Positions 24,595 through 33,130 of a DNA stretch of 36,648 nt are shown here, piece by piece. Made by a program: the position numbers and the translations under genes. Each line of letters begins with the position of its first letter. The stretch's first letter is position 1. The notes beneath the pieces were generated by a model that ran no database searches, was not told the DNA's origin, and saw only the letters and a list, made by a program, of their open reading frames with translations. The stretch covers positions 1 through 36,648 of the forward strand of contig JAAYBJ010000026.1 of assembly GCA_012730105.1 (NCBI GenBank). The letters run 5' to 3'. The DNA comes from Candidatus Hydrogenedentota bacterium (GTDB lineage Bacteria > Hydrogenedentota > Hydrogenedentia > Hydrogenedentales > CAITNO01).

Positions 24595-24610
24595 CCGGGA
24601 ATAATCCCGG
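24595..24610 (+). other. Short GC hairpin upstream of infB
   Basis: CCGGGA-ATAA-TCCCGG is a perfect 6-bp stem with a tetraloop in the 96-base nusA-infB gap. No T-run follows, so it is not a standard terminator. It may be an RNA processing or stability element. Confidence 0.35.
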
Positions 24611-24646
24611 GGTAGTAGCACTTTAGTTTCAGGAGGTCCATAGTAT

Positions 24647-27598
24647 ATGCAAACCATTGTCAGTTTGGCGGAGCGGCTTGATATGACTGCCGAGGAGGCG
24701 GTCAAAGTCCTTCGAAAACTGCAGATTGATGTGGAAGGTGTTGATTCGGAGATTTCCGAAGAAGCTACAGACCTCCTGCTGGATATCGATGAAGACCGAT
24801 CGGTTCTCGATAAAAAACTGGCCCAGATAGCAGAACGCGAAAAGAAGGAACGGGCGAAAGAGGAGGCGGCGGCTGCGAAGGCCGAAGCCAAAGCCAAGGC
24901 CAAGGCCAAGGCCAAAGCGAAAGCCAAGCCAAAACCCAAGCCCAAGCCCAAGCCCAAGCCTAAAGCAAAACCCAAAGCGGCCGCGAAGAAAAAGACTGCG
25001 GCGCCCAAGGACAAGAAGGCGGAAGAGGCCGCCGCGGAGGAGCCCGAAGAAACGGATGAACCCGCCGCGGAAGAAGAGGCCGTTATTGAAGTGGCGGTTG
25101 TTTCCGAAGAGGAGATTTCCGCGCCTGTTGCTGAGGTTGTTGAAACGGTTGTCCCGGCGCATGAACTTGAAATTGAGCATCCTGTGCCGGAGGAAGAACC
25201 GGCAAAGCCGCCGGTAAAAGTTCAGAAACCCAAGGCTGAAATCATTACCGCATCGGAAGAGGAACTGCTCGCGGAGCGGGAACGCAAGGAATCCCGGACG
25301 CCGGTCGACGAAGGCGAAACTGCCAGCGCGGCTACGGGCGTACTTGCTCAGGCTGAATTACGCCATGAAGCGGAAGAGCGCCGGCGCGTGGAACGCGAGC
25401 AAAAAAATCGGGAGCAGAAGGGAACGCAAGGTGCGCGCGTGTCTGATTTGCGACCGGATCCGGAAATTGTCGCCGCAGTCATCCGGCGCGACCAGGAACG
25501 GAAACGCAAAGTGGAGGAAGAGCGGGAGTACCGCCAGTCCAAACGCGGGGTAAAACGCAAGGATGACGGCCCGCTGACCACTTCACTCGCGGTGGAAGCG
25601 CTTCCGGAGGACGTGCAGGCCAAGCTGAAACACAAGCGGGAACCGGTTGTGGAAGCAAAGCCGGCCAAGAAACGCGTCAAGCGGGCGGAACGCTCCCGTA
25701 TTCGTGAAGATAATATGCGCCGTGAGGCTGTCGCCGCGGTAAAAGAATTTCAAGCGGGCGCCGTTTTCGGCGCGCGCAAGCGCCGTAAAAGAAGGCGCGA
25801 GGAGTCCCAGATAGATACCTCAGAAGAAGTCATGGGCGGCACCATTGAAGTTGATGAGATGGTGACGGTTGAAGGCCTTGCCGCCCTGATGGAAGTTTCC
25901 GTAAGCGAAGTGATTCTCGCGCTTATGGACGAAAATATCATGGCAACAAAAAACCACCAGCTGGACATGGATGCCGTCCGGCAAGTGGCGGAAAAGTTTA
26001 ATTTTGCCGTCAAGGTGGTGATCCCCGAAGAGGAGGAACTCTTCACGGAAGAATCCGATCCCCCGGAATCACTCGTTTCCCGTCCGCCCGTCGTTACGGT
26101 AATGGGACATGTCGATCACGGCAAGACTTCACTTCTCGACGCTATCCGCACCACCAAGGTCGCGGAGGGTGAGGCAGGCGGCATTACCCAGCACATTGCC
26201 GCTTACGATATTGAGGTGAACAACGGCCGTGTCACCTTTTTGGATACGCCGGGTCATGAAGCTTTCACGCAAATGCGCGCCCGCGGCGCCCATGTCACGG
26301 ATATCGTGGTGTTGGTGGTCGCGGCGAATGATGGCGTAAAACCGCAGACCGTTGAGGCGATAAATCATGCCCGCGCCGCAGAAGTGCCCATCGTGGTCGC
26401 AATCAACAAATGTGACCTGGCCAATGCCCAGCCGGACCGGGTGCGGCAGGAATTGACGCAGTACGGCCTGCTGGATGAGGCTTGGGGCGGCAAGACCATC
26501 ATGAAAAACATTAGCGCCAAGATGAACCAGGGCGTAGATGAACTCATGGAAATGCTGGTATTGCAAGCCGATCTCCTGGAACTCAAGGCGAATCCCGACA
26601 AGCGGGCCCGAGGCACTGTTATTGAAGCCGAGCTGACCACCGGTCTCGGACCCGTGGCGTGGGTGCTTGTGCAAAGCGGCACACTGCGCGTGGGCGACGC
26701 TTTTCTGGCCGGGCAAAGTTACGGACGCATACGCTCCATAACAAACTGCCGCGGCGAATCCGTCCAGGAGGCGGGCCCCTCCACCCCGGTGATTGTCACG
26801 GGGTTCAACCAGCCTCCCGACGCGGGCGATATCTTTATCGTGGCCGCCGAAGAACGGGTCGCCCGCGGTATCGCTGAAAAACGCGAGGCCCGGGCGCGCG
26901 TCAAGCGTGGGCCCGCCATGCGTCACATGACGCTGGAAGACTTTCATGCCCGATTCACCGGCCAGGAGAAAAAAGTCCTGTACATTATCCTCAAGGCGGA
27001 TGTGCAGGGTTCGGTGGACGTGTTGCAGTCCAGTTTTGCGAAAATAGGCAATGAAGAAGTGTCCATCAGTGTCGTGCATGCGGGCGTTGGCGGTATCAGT
27101 GAATCCGACGTGCTCCTGGCCGAGGCGAGCGACGCCGTGATCATCGGGTTCCATGTTACCGCGAATGCCAAGGTCAAAAAAATGGCGGAACATGCCGGCG
27201 TTGAAATTCGGAGCTACCGCATCATTTACGAGGCGCTGGACGAAGTGCGCAGCGCCCTGGAAGGCATGCTCGCCCCGGAAACCCGGGAAGTGGTTACCGG
27301 ACATTCCGAAGTGCGCGAGGTGTTCCATTCCTCTGCCCTGGGCAACATTGCCGGATGTTATCAGACCGACGGGGAAACCTCGCGCGGGTCCCTGGCACGG
27401 CTTATCCGCGATGGTGTTATCGTGTACGAAGGGCAAATCAACTCCTTGCGCAGACACAAGGAAGATGTGCGCACTGTGGCCACGGGTTTTGAATGCGGCA
27501 TCAAACTTGAGCGTTTCGACGACATTCATGTGGGTGATATCATCGAATCCTTCAAGCTGGAGTCCGTTGCCAAGACGCTCGAACAGGAAAGCACGTGA
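24647..27598 (+). CDS. infB: Translation initiation factor IF-2
   Basis: A 983-residue GTPase starting at ATG with AGGAGG 10 bases upstream. An N-terminal IF2_N domain (about 1-50, '[20 protein letters not shown]') is followed by a long charged linker. The linker contains an (AK)n and then (PK)n repeat at about 79-106. A second IF2_N-like domain lies near 405-460. The G domain starts near 487: G1 GHVDHGKT, G2 'GGITQHI', G3 DTPGHE, G4 NKCD (the Cys is a variant of the usual NKID/NKMD), G5 SAK. Domains II-IV follow and end with '[12 protein letters not shown]'. It recruits fMet-tRNA to the 30S subunit and promotes subunit joining. Its TGA overlaps the next gene's GTG. Confidence 0.98.
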   Translation: MQTIVSLAERLDMTAEEAVKVLRKLQIDVEGVDSEISEEATDLLLDIDEDRSVLDKKLAQIAEREKKERAKEEAAAAKAEAKAKAKAKAKAKAKPKPKPKPKPKPKAKPKAAAKKKTAAPKDKKAEEAAAEEPEETDEPAAEEEAVIEVAVVSEEEISAPVAEVVETVVPAHELEIEHPVPEEEPAKPPVKVQKPKAEIITASEEELLAERERKESRTPVDEGETASAATGVLAQAELRHEAEERRRVEREQKNREQKGTQGARVSDLRPDPEIVAAVIRRDQERKRKVEEEREYRQSKRGVKRKDDGPLTTSLAVEALPEDVQAKLKHKREPVVEAKPAKKRVKRAERSRIREDNMRREAVAAVKEFQAGAVFGARKRRKRRREESQIDTSEEVMGGTIEVDEMVTVEGLAALMEVSVSEVILALMDENIMATKNHQLDMDAVRQVAEKFNFAVKVVIPEEEELFTEESDPPESLVSRPPVVTVMGHVDHGKTSLLDAIRTTKVAEGEAGGITQHIAAYDIEVNNGRVTFLDTPGHEAFTQMRARGAHVTDIVVLVVAANDGVKPQTVEAINHARAAEVPIVVAINKCDLANAQPDRVRQELTQYGLLDEAWGGKTIMKNISAKMNQGVDELMEMLVLQADLLELKANPDKRARGTVIEAELTTGLGPVAWVLVQSGTLRVGDAFLAGQSYGRIRSITNCRGESVQEAGPSTPVIVTGFNQPPDAGDIFIVAAEERVARGIAEKREARARVKRGPAMRHMTLEDFHARFTGQEKKVLYIILKADVQGSVDVLQSSFAKIGNEEVSISVVHAGVGGISESDVLLAEASDAVIIGFHVTANAKVKKMAEHAGVEIRSYRIIYEALDEVRSALEGMLAPETREVVTGHSEVREVFHSSALGNIAGCYQTDGETSRGSLARLIRDGVIVYEGQINSLRRHKEDVRTVATGFECGIKLERFDDIHVGDIIESFKLESVAKTLEQEST

Positions 27599-27876
27599 CC
27601 ATAGGCCTGTTGCAGCTGGAATTGCTCCTGCCCGAAGCGCATTCTCTGAAAGACAAGCGGCGTGTGATCAAGAGCTTGAAGGACCGGCTGCACGGCAAAT
27701 TCAACTGTTCGGTGGCCGAAACGGGCGGTCAGGAGCTGTGGCAGCGCTGCACCCTTGCCGTATGCATTGTGGGCGGGGAATCCCGGCACGTGAATAGTCA
27801 GCTCAGCGCCGTTGTTACCTTTATTGAGATGAATAGTCCGGCCGTGCTGGCGGATTACAGGATAGAGATGTTATGA
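27595..27876 (+). CDS. DUF503 family protein (YlxP-like)
   Basis: A 93-residue protein whose GTG overlaps the infB stop (GTGA) and whose stop overlaps the next ATG (ATGA). It has the DUF503 pattern: 'LLLPEAHSLKDKRRVIKSLK', followed by 'FNCSVAETGGQELWQRCTLA' and a final helix. The family is small and dimeric, with a ferredoxin-like fold. It is usually encoded between infB and rbfA (ylxP of Bacillus), and a role in ribosome assembly is presumed. The overlaps on both sides indicate tight translational coupling. Confidence 0.93.
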   Translation: MTIGLLQLELLLPEAHSLKDKRRVIKSLKDRLHGKFNCSVAETGGQELWQRCTLAVCIVGGESRHVNSQLSAVVTFIEMNSPAVLADYRIEML

Positions 27877-29219
27877 AAGCAAAAGGCAGAACGCTCCGTG
27901 TCGGCGCCCTTATCAAGGAAGAAATCGCGAAGCTTATCATGAAAGGGCTGAAAGACCCGCGCATCGGTTTCGTGTCCATAATGGATGTGCGTATGTCCAG
28001 TGATCTGCGCTATGCGAATGTGTATGTCAGTCTCTTCGGTTCGGAATCCGAACGCAAGAGTTCGCTTATCGGACTGCAGCATTCCTCCGGCTGGATACGC
28101 CATGAAGTGGGCAAATATCTGCGGATGCGCGTTCTTCCCGAAATTCGCTTTTTCCCGGACGACACTCTTGACAAGGTGTATCATCTGGAGGAGGTTTTCG
28201 AGGAGATCCACGCCGAACAGCAGCAGCAACCGATGTTGGCCCTGTCTCTCGAAGAAGCCGTCGCCACGTTGCGGACCGGCGCCCGTTTTTATATTGTATC
28301 GCATGTAAACCCGGACGGCGATGCCATAGGAAGCATGCTGGCCTTGCGTCTTCTGCTGCGCCATTTCGGAATTACGGAAATTGTCTGCGCCCTGGACGGA
28401 GCGGTTCCTGCCATATACAAGGATCTTCCCGGCGCCGACACCATTGTCAACGCGGCCACTGTGCCGGCGGAATATGACATCGCGGTATTGGTGGATTGTG
28501 GGTGTCTTTCCCGTGTGGGCGACCTGGCGGAACACATTCCCTTCGGGAAAAGAATCCTGATTTTTGATCATCACCAGGAAGACGGCGAACCTGGCGCCTC
28601 GGGCATCGTTGATACCCGGTATGCGGCAACCGGCGAGCTTATCGCGGAGTTGTACAAGGCGGCTGGTGCGCCTTGGACGGAGGAGTCTGCGGCATGTCTG
28701 TATGCGGCGGTAGCCACAGACACCGGATGCTTCCGGTTCTCCAATACCACCTCACGTTCGCATCACCTGGCCGCTGAGTTGATGGAGGCGGGCATCGACA
28801 TTGGTCTGCTGAACAAAAAGTTTTTCAGTGATGTCAGCCGGATGAAATTTGAATTGATGCGGCTTGCCCTCTCTCACGTGGAGTTTCATTTTGGCGGCGC
28901 CGTGGCGTTGTCCCGCTTGACCGGCGAAGATCTGCGGGAAGCGGGCGCGCAAAGGGAAGACGCGGAAAACCTGATCAATATCTGGCAGGCGGTGGACAGC
29001 GTCCGGGTCGCCATTCTCCTGAAATCCTTTGAACCGGATAAGGTCCATGTGAGTTTCCGTTCCGACGCCACCTTCGATAGTGCCGCGTTTTTGCGCCGTT
29101 TCGGCGGCGGCGGCCACGCCCCCGCCGCGGGCGCAACCCTTGAGATGCCCCTGGAAGACGCGCGTGAAAGTATTCTCACTGCGCTGGGCGGGCATAAATC
29201 CTTTCTGAAAAGCTCCTGA
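27873..29219 (+). CDS. Fusion of ribosome-binding factor A and a DHH/DHHA1 phosphoesterase (RbfA-NrnA)
   Basis: One uninterrupted 448-residue frame. Residues 1 to about 115 match RbfA: 'RTLRVGALIKEEIAKLIMKG', 'LKDPRIGFVSIMDVRMSSDL', 'LRMRVLPEIRFFPDDTLDK'. After a QQQQ linker (116-119) comes a full NrnA-like module. It has H144 and D148/D150 in 'SHVNPDGDAIGS', D208 in 'LVDCG', DHH 232-234, D283 in 'ATDTGCFRF', and the DHHA1 motif GGGGHAPAAG at 411-420. RbfA matures 16S rRNA on the 30S. NrnA-type enzymes degrade short RNA oligonucleotides and often dephosphorylate pAp. In most genomes these are two adjacent genes. An in-frame ATG at residue 121 (28233) might allow a separate NrnA product, but the nearest AGGAG is 27 bases away. 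Confidence 0.92.
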   Translation: MKAKGRTLRVGALIKEEIAKLIMKGLKDPRIGFVSIMDVRMSSDLRYANVYVSLFGSESERKSSLIGLQHSSGWIRHEVGKYLRMRVLPEIRFFPDDTLDKVYHLEEVFEEIHAEQQQQPMLALSLEEAVATLRTGARFYIVSHVNPDGDAIGSMLALRLLLRHFGITEIVCALDGAVPAIYKDLPGADTIVNAATVPAEYDIAVLVDCGCLSRVGDLAEHIPFGKRILIFDHHQEDGEPGASGIVDTRYAATGELIAELYKAAGAPWTEESAACLYAAVATDTGCFRFSNTTSRSHHLAAELMEAGIDIGLLNKKFFSDVSRMKFELMRLALSHVEFHFGGAVALSRLTGEDLREAGAQREDAENLINIWQAVDSVRVAILLKSFEPDKVHVSFRSDATFDSAAFLRRFGGGGHAPAAGATLEMPLEDARESILTALGGHKSFLKSS

Positions 29220-29271
29220 ACCACGGTTCCTTGAGCCGGGCAACGAGTGATTATCCTGGAGTACCATCACC

Positions 29272-30171
29272 ATGCAGCTTAATGGCATTCTGCTTGTGGA
29301 CAAACCCCCGAACATGACCTCCCATGACGTGGTCGATGTATTGCGCAAGGCCACCGGCATCCGCAGGATTGGCCATACGGGCACGCTGGATCCGCTGGCC
29401 ACGGGCTTGCTCGTTATGTGTATCGGGCAGGCCACGCGGTTGTCGCAATATCTTTCCGGCCTGGACAAGGCCTATGAGGGCGCCATGCGTTTGGGGCTCA
29501 CTTCTTCATCTCACGACCTCGGCGGCGAGATGGTGGCGGAAGTGCCCGTGGACCCGGAAATGACCCTGGAACGTATTCAAGCAGCCTGTGATGCATTCAC
29601 AGGCGATATCCAGCAGGTGCCGCCCATGGTGAGCGCCGTCAAAATCGGGGGCAAGCGTCTCTATAAACTGGCGCGTGCGGGCCAGGAAATCGAGCGGCCG
29701 TCAAGGCCCGTGACCATTCGTGAATTTACGGTAACCCGGTGGAATCCGCCGGATGCCGACCTGCGGGTCCAATGTACCAGCGGCGCCTATGTCCGGACCC
29801 TTTGCCATGATGTCGGCCAGAGCCTGGGCTGTGGTGCGCTGCTGGCACGGCTGCGGCGCATCCGGGTGGGCAGATTCAGCCTTGAGGATGCCGCGCCCCT
29901 TGATGTGCTTGATACGCCGGAAGCGGTGTATCTGCGTTTGCTTCCCATGGGGGAGGCGCTCGATCTCCCGGCCGTGATCGTGGACAAGGCGCGCGAACAG
30001 ATGCTGCGTGAAGGCACCGCGATTTCCGGGGCCGCCCTTGAGGGCGGCTGCCCGGTCCAGTCCGGCATGGTGCAGGTAAAAAATCGGCAGGGTGGACTGG
30101 TCGCGCTGGCGGTCGCCTCGCCCACCGCGGCGGGGGCGCGCATTCAGCCGAAGTGCGTGTTCGCGCCGTAA
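29272..30171 (+). CDS. truB: tRNA pseudouridine(55) synthase TruB
   Basis: A 299-residue protein with 'GILLVDKPPNMTSHDVVDVL' at the N-terminus. The catalytic Asp40 lies in 'RRIGHTGTLDPLATGLLV'. 'QVPPMVSAVKIGGKRLYKLA' and 'CTSGAYVRTLCHDVGQSLGC' follow, and a divergent PUA-like C-terminal part runs from about 220. It makes pseudouridine 55 in the T-loop of tRNAs. ATG lies 11 bases after CTGGAG. Its end overlaps the upstream-open frame of ribF by position, but the chosen ribF start is 23 bases downstream. Confidence 0.97.
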   Translation: MQLNGILLVDKPPNMTSHDVVDVLRKATGIRRIGHTGTLDPLATGLLVMCIGQATRLSQYLSGLDKAYEGAMRLGLTSSSHDLGGEMVAEVPVDPEMTLERIQAACDAFTGDIQQVPPMVSAVKIGGKRLYKLARAGQEIERPSRPVTIREFTVTRWNPPDADLRVQCTSGAYVRTLCHDVGQSLGCGALLARLRRIRVGRFSLEDAAPLDVLDTPEAVYLRLLPMGEALDLPAVIVDKAREQMLREGTAISGAALEGGCPVQSGMVQVKNRQGGLVALAVASPTAAGARIQPKCVFAP

Positions 30172-30194
30172 ACCCGTTTAGTGGAGGCCTTGTT

Positions 30195-31109
30195 GTGCAG
30201 TGCATTGAAGATGTAAGAAGCACGAAAGCGCGTTTCGACGCCCTAGCCCTGACCGTGGGCTGTTTCGACGGGGTGCATCTAGGTCATCAGGAGATTATCC
30301 GCGCCCTCCGCGAAGAGGCGCGCATCGTCGGGGGCGTGCCTGCCGTCATGGTCATCGAACCCAATCCCCGCCTTTTTTTCGCGCCCGAGCATTCTCCCAA
30401 TATTTTGACGGATCTTCCTTATAAGAAGCGATTGCTGGAGGCGCTGGGCGTGGAAGTGCTTTATGTTCTTCCCTTCGACCGGCAAACCGCCTCCATGAGC
30501 CCCGCGGATTTCGTTGACGCCATCCTGGTAAAACAATGCGGCGTCAAGGCCGTTGTGGTCGGCCATGATTTCGCTTTCGGACACCGTGCCCAAGGCAACT
30601 ATGACTATCTGAAAACAGCCGCAGCGCGGTACGGCTTTCGGGCTCGTCAGGTGGATCCCTTGATCGTGGAGGGAGAGCGGGTAAGCAGCACCCTCATTCG
30701 CGAGCGGGTGGTGCAGGGCGAGGTGGAAGACATCGAACTATATCTTGGCCGGAAATATACTTTGTGCGGTACCGTAATGCCTGGGCGGGGTATCGGCAGA
30801 ACGCTGGGTTTTCCCACGGCCAATCTCGATATCGGACAATGTTGCGTGCCCGCCCACGGCGTATACGCAGCCGAGGCGGTTGTGGACGGGCGTCGGCACA
30901 AGGCGGCTGTCAATATCGGCATCGCGCCCACCATTCGCGGCAGCCTGCGCCTGGTGGAGGCGCACCTGCTGGATTTTGACGGGGATTTGACGGGAAAGGC
31001 CCTGGACATCGTGTTCCATAAGCATCTTCGCCCAGAAAAAAAATTCGCTTCCCGCGAGGAACTGACGACCGCCATTGCCAGGGATGTGGAAACGGTTCGG
31101 GGAATGTAA
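30195..31109 (+). CDS. ribF: Bifunctional riboflavin kinase / FAD synthetase RibF
   Basis: I chose GTG 30195 (QCIEDVRSTKARF), with GGAGG 7 bases upstream; 304 residues. The N-terminal FMN adenylyltransferase domain has 'LTVGCFDGVHLGHQEIIRAL' (GCFDGVHLGHQ nucleotide-binding motif) and 'VVVGHDFAFGHRAQGNYDYL'. The C-terminal flavokinase domain has 'GRGIGRTLGFPTANLDI' (the PTAN metal/ATP motif) and 'GVYAAEAVVDG'. It converts riboflavin to FMN and FAD. It closes the conserved rimP-ribF run, as in many bacteria. The next gene is convergent only 13 bases away, with no obvious hairpin between. Confidence 0.96.
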   Translation: MQCIEDVRSTKARFDALALTVGCFDGVHLGHQEIIRALREEARIVGGVPAVMVIEPNPRLFFAPEHSPNILTDLPYKKRLLEALGVEVLYVLPFDRQTASMSPADFVDAILVKQCGVKAVVVGHDFAFGHRAQGNYDYLKTAAARYGFRARQVDPLIVEGERVSSTLIRERVVQGEVEDIELYLGRKYTLCGTVMPGRGIGRTLGFPTANLDIGQCCVPAHGVYAAEAVVDGRRHKAAVNIGIAPTIRGSLRLVEAHLLDFDGDLTGKALDIVFHKHLRPEKKFASREELTTAIARDVETVRGM

Positions 31110-31122
31110 TCCCGGGAGCGGG

Positions 31123-32133
31123 TCACCGCCAGCGGTGGACCGCTTCAACCAGTGCCTGTACGTTTTCAAAGGGGGCGTCGTTCTCGATTTCCACATAGAA
31201 TATGCCACCGCCGCGTGATGCATGAAACCGCTCCGCATAGGCTTTGATGACGGTCTCAATTTCTTCCGGCGTTCCCCGGGGAATGAGATACTGCCGGTCG
31301 GGATGAAGATACAGGGTCACCCTATGTTCAGCGCATGTGTCGAACAGGGAAGGATCGGCTTCAAAGAATCCGATTTGGGGCCAGAGGCCGTGGATGCCGA
31401 GGTGGATCAGTTCATCGAGAATTCCATCCATGAATCCGCAGCAATGAAAAAAGACCTTTCCACCAGCCTTGTGAACGGGCGCCATCAATCGCGCGTACCT
31501 GGGTGCGAATAACTTCCGGAACAAGGCGGAGGGAATGAGGGGTGCGCCCTGGGCGCCCCAGTCGTCGCCGAACATGATGACATCCGCACCCGCGTCAAGC
31601 AGGCCGTGGATCACCTGAAGCCAATATTCGACCAGGCGGTCCAGGAACCGAAGGAAGGCCGTGGCCTCGGTCAGGAGGTCCATGAGCACCTCGTCCATGG
31701 GCCTCAGGGCGTGCAGCCGTTCGAAAATGGAAACGGTCCCGGCAAAAACCAGGTATTCTTCCCGTTGTTTCGCCAGGGTTACACGGTCGGGAAGCGGGAA
31801 GGGGGGAAAGGCATAGGCTGCGGCCGCTTCCCAGTTTTCAAACGGATACCGCCGCGGATGTCCCCACACCCCGTAGATGAGATGTTCCCATTCCGTGCCC
31901 CACTCATCCGTGCGGATTTCGTGATAGCGTCCTGAAGCGTCCACGGTGCCCTCAGGCGGATGAGGAATGGCGTCAAAAACTACGGGGTTGTCCGGCGGAT
32001 AGGCGTTGAACAGATCCAGTAATTTTTTCCCATGGACGTTCAATCCTGCCGGGGACGGGTGGTAGACCACCGGGATCCGGTCTGGCCCGTTGAACGCGAA
32101 AGCATCCAGCATCCGTTGACGGGGCGTTGTCAT
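31123..32133 (-). CDS. Uroporphyrinogen decarboxylase-fold protein (URO-D superfamily, probable methyltransferase-like)
   Basis: A 336-residue protein with AGGAAG about 6 bases before the ATG. It begins 'MTTPRQRMLDAFAFNGPDRI', typical of the URO-D superfamily. The fold features 'DAGADVIMFGDDWGAQGAPL', 'LFRKLFAPRYARLMAPVHKA' and 'GGKVFFHCCGFMDGILDELI' follow. The H-x-C (His230, Cys232) of HCCG matches the zinc-thiol site of MtaA/MtbA-like corrinoid methyltransferases. The Arg-rich N-terminal signature of true HemE is absent, so heme synthesis is unlikely. The substrate is unknown. Expanded sets of such genes are common in Lentisphaerae, Hydrogenedentes and related MAGs (general knowledge). Confidence 0.85.
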   Translation of the reverse strand: MTTPRQRMLDAFAFNGPDRIPVVYHPSPAGLNVHGKKLLDLFNAYPPDNPVVFDAIPHPPEGTVDASGRYHEIRTDEWGTEWEHLIYGVWGHPRRYPFENWEAAAAYAFPPFPLPDRVTLAKQREEYLVFAGTVSIFERLHALRPMDEVLMDLLTEATAFLRFLDRLVEYWLQVIHGLLDAGADVIMFGDDWGAQGAPLIPSALFRKLFAPRYARLMAPVHKAGGKVFFHCCGFMDGILDELIHLGIHGLWPQIGFFEADPSLFDTCAEHRVTLYLHPDRQYLIPRGTPEEIETVIKAYAERFHASRGGGIFYVEIENDAPFENVQALVEAVHRWR

Positions 32134-32217
32134 GCATCTTCCTGCCTGTTATGAGGCGTTACAAAGGCTTTCGATCCGGCGTGCCCGCGGGGCCTTACCC
32201 CTGTCCGGGCGCTCCCC

Positions 32218-32979
32218 TTACTTTTTCCCCGGTCGGGTGTGTTTCAGGAACCAGTCATAGAGTGCGGGATTGTTATAGGTCTCCGTCCAGGAATCGTGTC
32301 CGGCCTCGGGATACACGGTGAATTCCACATTTCCTTTGGCCTTTTTCAGGGCGTCTACCATGAGCTGGGAGGCCAGGATCGGCACCACGTCATCCTTGGC
32401 GCCATGAAACACCCAGACGGGAAGATGGGCGATCTTGCGGACCCGGTAAGGTTCCCCGCCGCCGCAGATGGGGACGATGGCCGCAAAGCGGTCCGGGTAT
32501 TCGCAGGCCAGGCGCCAGGTGCCGAAACCGCCCATGCTCAGGCCGGTCACGTAAATCCTGTCCTCGTCAATCCGGTACTTGGCGGTGACGTGGTCCAGCA
32601 GGGCGTTCAAGGTGTCGATCTGCGGGCCGTCGCTCCACCAGGCGTCTTCCGGACATTGCGGTGACACCACGACGAAGGGAAAATCCTTTTTCCCTTCCGC
32701 GATGAGTTTCGGCGGGCCGTGCACTTCCACCTTGCTTAAGTCGTCGCCCCGCTCGCCAGCCCCATGGAGAAACAGCAGGAGCGGCCATTGCTTTCCCGGG
32801 GTGTCATAGGCTTCCGGAAGATACAGCAGATAATTTGCTTCCACGTTTTTTTCAATCTCCGTTTTGAAGGACTGCGCCTGTTGACATGCGCCTGTATCCG
32901 TTTTCGGCAGCGTGCTGCATCCCATGCCGTAAAGCAACGGGATAAGCGCCAGTGCCGGTACAATGAACCGTTTTTTCAT
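32218..32979 (-). CDS. Predicted lipoprotein alpha/beta-hydrolase (esterase/peptidase-like)
   Basis: A 253-residue protein. The N-terminal signal ends 'LLYGMGCSTLP', a probable lipobox with lipidated Cys21 (the residues before Cys are not the strict consensus). The hydrolase domain has the oxyanion segment 'LLLFLHGAGERGDDLSKV', nucleophile Ser148 in GLSMGG, Asp196 or 197 in 'HGAKDDVVP' and His228 in 'EAGHDSW'. This is the layout of secreted phospholipase/carboxylesterase or prolyl-oligopeptidase-type esterases, often linked to polysaccharide or feruloyl-ester breakdown. GGAAGGA lies about 8 bases before the ATG. It is co-oriented with the URO-D gene downstream (84-base gap). Confidence 0.88.
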   Translation of the reverse strand: MKKRFIVPALALIPLLYGMGCSTLPKTDTGACQQAQSFKTEIEKNVEANYLLYLPEAYDTPGKQWPLLLFLHGAGERGDDLSKVEVHGPPKLIAEGKKDFPFVVVSPQCPEDAWWSDGPQIDTLNALLDHVTAKYRIDEDRIYVTGLSMGGFGTWRLACEYPDRFAAIVPICGGGEPYRVRKIAHLPVWVFHGAKDDVVPILASQLMVDALKKAKGNVEFTVYPEAGHDSWTETYNNPALYDWFLKHTRPGKK

Positions 32980-33085
32980 TATGTTTTCCTTCCTGCGCCG
33001 GTTTTATTGATGGGGCGAAACATACTTGTTATCCAGAGGAAAGTATGGTTGTTTATTCGCGTGCAGTTCAACCTTTTGTTCGTAT

Positions 33086-33121
33086 TAAAAGGACCGAAAG
33101 GACAAAAAGGACACAAGGGAC
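33086..33121 (+). repeat. Four tandem 9-bp repeats (consensus nnAAAGGAC)
   Basis: TAAAAGGAC, CGAAAGGAC, AAAAAGGAC and ACAAGGGAC follow one another without a gap in the 151-base space between the two minus-strand genes. The period is exactly 9, with GGAC invariant. It starts ten bases past the 3' end of the glycosidase-like gene. No hairpin or coding role is apparent. Confidence 0.8.
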
Positions 33122-33130
33122 ACTCCAGAA

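Noticed and set aside
24595-24610. Hairpin before infB as a terminator
   Set aside because: There is no T-run after the stem, and nusA and infB are standard co-transcribed partners.
26129-27529. 466-codon open frame on the minus strand within infB
   Set aside because: infB on the plus strand is certain over the whole stretch. The antisense frame has no recognisable domains and its length is expected from codon bias.
28233-29219. Separate nrnA gene starting at the internal ATG
   Set aside because: The only nearby AGGAG is 27 bases upstream and the frame is continuous with RbfA, so a fused product is the better call.
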